This document shows positions 33,616-35,479 of a stretch of 35,479 nucleotides of DNA, piece by piece (position 1 is the stretch's first letter; every line of letters begins with the position of its first letter). The position numbers and the translations under genes are program-made. The notes beneath the pieces are model-generated. The model was not told the DNA's origin. It did not search any database and saw only the letters and a list, made by a program, of their open reading frames with translations. This DNA comes from Candidatus Latescibacterota bacterium (GTDB lineage Bacteria; Latescibacterota; UBA2968; GCA-2709665), in contig JAAXHE010000351.1 of assembly GCA_012271065.1 (NCBI GenBank), positions 19,164 to 54,642 of the forward strand. The letters run 5' to 3'.

Positions 33616-35238
33616 TCACTTTTTCCTGCTCTCCAGGTATGCCTTGTCCCGATGCAGGAGTTCAGGGTTCAGGCTGTAGAACAACTCCCGGGCCCGGGGA
33701 AGCATCCTGCTCGTGACGACGAACCGGCCGTCGAGCAATAACGAAGGATTCATCGACGGGTCGATTCCCGTTCTTGCCGCCGAAATCCGGGACCGCGCAG
33801 CCATCGCGGCGCCATCGGCGGCGGCGCAGCGACCGATTCGTTCGACATCGATCGCCTGCCGTTTCAGGCAGGCAGCGTGAGATTCCTCGATCCCGCGTTT
33901 CGGAGCGCCCCGGAATACGCACATCGCGAAGGCCCGGTACCGATCGGGATAGATCTGCCGAACACACAAGCTGGAGACCGCGCTTTCATCCTGCCCGATT
34001 GGATGGATGCGCAGACGCTCAGGGGCATCGACGGCGTCGAGCCAGGAGTGCAGGTCTCCGGCGATCCGCACCGTAAGCGGCGACGCACCCACAAAGAAGA
34101 ACTCCATTCGGCCCGGTATCGCCTTCCGGCCCATCAGCCGGGACACAGGCACGAGTGCGGGCCTTGGCATGTAACTTCCCCGGATCGGGTAAACGGCCTT
34201 TGCAAATCGCTCAAAACGGGCCGTTTTGGAAAAATCGGAGTCGAGGATAAACGCGGGCAACCGGTCAACCCGAAACTGGTCTGCCAGCTTCCTCCCCTGC
34301 CGGGAATGTACATTGAGCGTTTGAACGTCCACACCCGGAAACAACTCCCGAGTGGACCGGACAAATGTCGCCGGATCGCAAAGATCGCATCCGGTATCGT
34401 TCAAGACCGTCATCCTGAAGACGACCGGATCGCTGAACCTGCAAGAGGCCGCCGGCTTACCGGCGTTAACACAGACACCGACCCGGCCCGTCGAAACACA
34501 GTCGCGGTCCGTCCCGCAGACCGGTACCGACGCGCAGGGCCCCGCCAGACTGTCCAGCCCGCAGATGCGGCGGGCAAGACCATGCGTTTCGATTCCTCCT
34601 TCAACCTCCACGCCGTCCACGTACAGGGTTGGTGACGCCTTGACGCCCAGATGATTCGCCCTCCGGATGTTTTCGCGGAAGAGCGTCTCGCCTTTCGCGC
34701 CGGAAGCAATTTCAGCCACCCTTTCCGGATTGATTCCCGCGCGTCTGGCACTGGCCTGCCAATCCGGAGAATCCATATTTCCGTTTCTGTCCAGAATATA
34801 GTCATAGAATCGGTCGGGATACAAATGCATCATCACGACCTGCCTGATTCCCTCCTCCACTTCGGCGTCGCCATGCAGACTCAGGAATCGACCCGTTCCG
34901 GATACGGCGCCGGATTCGCAGGCTTCACCCTGGCTCCGGAGCGGCCGCAGCGGTCCAGCGGGCACGGACTCCTTTCCGGCTTCCTGAGCGATAAAATGCA
35001 GACGGAAGTCGATACCGTCGCCAAATGCCCTGACGGTTGGCGCGAGCGCGGTCTCCGCCCGCATCCCGTAGGGACAATGCGCCATCACGAACAATTCGAC
35101 CTCTACACGGCTGCCCTCATCACCCGCGCGAGTCCTCACAGCTTCGATTCCTGAAACGTCCGCAACCAGGCCCGGAATCCACTGCAGCAGGCCCGCAAGA
35201 ACAGGACCCCAAATCTTCCGCAACCCGGTAGCGTTCAT
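33616..35238 (-). CDS. Exported protein with three thioredoxin-like domains
   Basis: A 540-residue protein with a hydrophobic N-terminal export signal (about 8-26). Domain 1 (about 45-225) is DsbA/GILT-like: CPYG at 55-58 in the position of a CxxC motif but lacking the second cysteine, and a cis-proline loop ASPTLYVDG (Pro203). A short cysteine-rich linker follows (226-266, six cysteines). Domain 2 (about 272-350) has a true CxxC, CDLC at 284-287, with cis-proline at RLPAF (Pro328). Domain 3 (about 378-515) resembles domain 1 (LYPDRF against IYPDRY; SPTLYVDG against NPSLLLDG) but has no active-site cysteines. It likely handles disulfides or electrons in the periplasm. The start at 35238 has GAGG just upstream; a longer frame to 35409 is unlikely. 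It heads the operon with pcm. Confidence 0.78.
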   Translation of the reverse strand: MNATGLRKIWGPVLAGLLQWIPGLVADVSGIEAVRTRAGDEGSRVEVELFVMAHCPYGMRAETALAPTVRAFGDGIDFRLHFIAQEAGKESVPAGPLRPLRSQGEACESGAVSGTGRFLSLHGDAEVEEGIRQVVMMHLYPDRFYDYILDRNGNMDSPDWQASARRAGINPERVAEIASGAKGETLFRENIRRANHLGVKASPTLYVDGVEVEGGIETHGLARRICGLDSLAGPCASVPVCGTDRDCVSTGRVGVCVNAGKPAASCRFSDPVVFRMTVLNDTGCDLCDPATFVRSTRELFPGVDVQTLNVHSRQGRKLADQFRVDRLPAFILDSDFSKTARFERFAKAVYPIRGSYMPRPALVPVSRLMGRKAIPGRMEFFFVGASPLTVRIAGDLHSWLDAVDAPERLRIHPIGQDESAVSSLCVRQIYPDRYRAFAMCVFRGAPKRGIEESHAACLKRQAIDVERIGRCAAADGAAMAARSRISAARTGIDPSMNPSLLLDGRFVVTSRMLPRARELFYSLNPELLHRDKAYLESRKK

Positions 35239-35479
35239 AACGACCTCAACTCCTCCATCAAGATGGCTTTCGAAGTCAGGCGCCGCGGAGAAAGGGCAAG
35301 AGCGCGCCGCAAGCCCGGAAGGGAATTCACAAATCCGGATCGCAGGGGGAGTTATCGCGGCAGCGGAGCGTTCTCTGACGACAGTCGTCAAACGTATGCT
35401 GCAGAACAAGAAAGGCCGCCTCCGGCATAGAGACGACCTCTGGAAGCTGCTTCAAAATCCCCAGTGGTCTTCGCGCGGC
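35239..35479. other. Right-hand window edge, no supportable gene
   Basis: This 241-base stretch lies upstream of the thioredoxin-fold gene and should hold its promoter on the minus strand. A 57-codon basic frame on the plus strand starts near 35265 but has no convincing features. Bases 35443-35464, read in reverse, resemble window positions 1-22. Confidence 0.4.

Noticed and set aside
33616..35409. Extended N-terminus of the thioredoxin-fold protein up to 35409
   Set aside because: The extra 57 residues precede an obvious export signal, and a ribosome-binding site lies directly before the ATG at 35238.

Overview
The window is about 35.5 kb of GC-rich bacterial DNA (roughly 60% G+C by eye) with tightly packed genes on both strands. 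It codes for a Gram-negative envelope (TamA/TamB outer-membrane pair, MreB/MreC). Several promoters look like TTG-N20-TAnnTTTG, the pattern known from Bacteroidetes and relatives. With the many small-molecule hydrolases, phytanoyl-CoA dioxygenase and CehA/McbA-type proteins, this suggests an uncultured FCB-group lineage such as Latescibacterota. That placement is inference; no marker gene here settles it.

Layout. 1-7.6 kb (minus strand): amidohydrolase-like protein, phytanoyl-CoA dioxygenase family protein, TamB and TamA. 7.8-10.5 kb: clpB with its own hairpin terminator. 10.7-11.7 kb: an SDR oxidoreductase (plus) with an FCB-like promoter and a strong bidirectional terminator. 11.74-11.80 kb: an orphan promoter bracketed by two operator-like dyads. 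11.8-16.1 kb: sugar-isomerase-like TIM barrel and a CehA/McbA-like metallohydrolase (minus), and an amidohydrolase (plus). 16.3-17.7 kb: a complete lysine riboswitch with intrinsic terminator in front of asd. 17.8-26.5 kb: a six-gene minus-strand run (transglutaminase-like protein, two CE7-type esterases, class V aminotransferase-fold protein, D-2-hydroxyacid dehydrogenase, second CehA/McbA-like protein). 26.5-28.2 kb: an Old Yellow Enzyme family flavoprotein (plus). 28.2-31.0 kb: purN, a 60-codon purC relic, mreB and mreC in one minus-strand operon. 31.2-32.2 kb: galU (TTG start). 32.2-35.2 kb: a minus-strand operon of a three-domain thioredoxin-fold envelope protein, an exported Pcm, a 58-residue membrane protein and a DUF402 protein.

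How the genes work together. The housekeeping part covers envelope biogenesis (TamAB, MreBC, GalU), protein quality control (ClpB, exported Pcm, thioredoxin-fold protein), purine synthesis (PurN) and the aspartate/lysine/DAP pathway under lysine control (Asd). The accessory part (10.8-28.2 kb) looks catabolic, with paralogous metallohydrolases, esterases and redox enzymes; no substrate can be named from the sequence. Several accessory enzymes have lost residues normally needed for catalysis.

The most striking observation is the purC relic. Its first 23 codons match the PurC amino terminus and its last 40 match the PurC carboxy terminus, and the two overlap at a shared VRD. This looks like an in-frame internal deletion that kept the ribosome-binding site and stop codon. 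No CRISPR array, tRNA, rRNA, transposase or phage gene was found.
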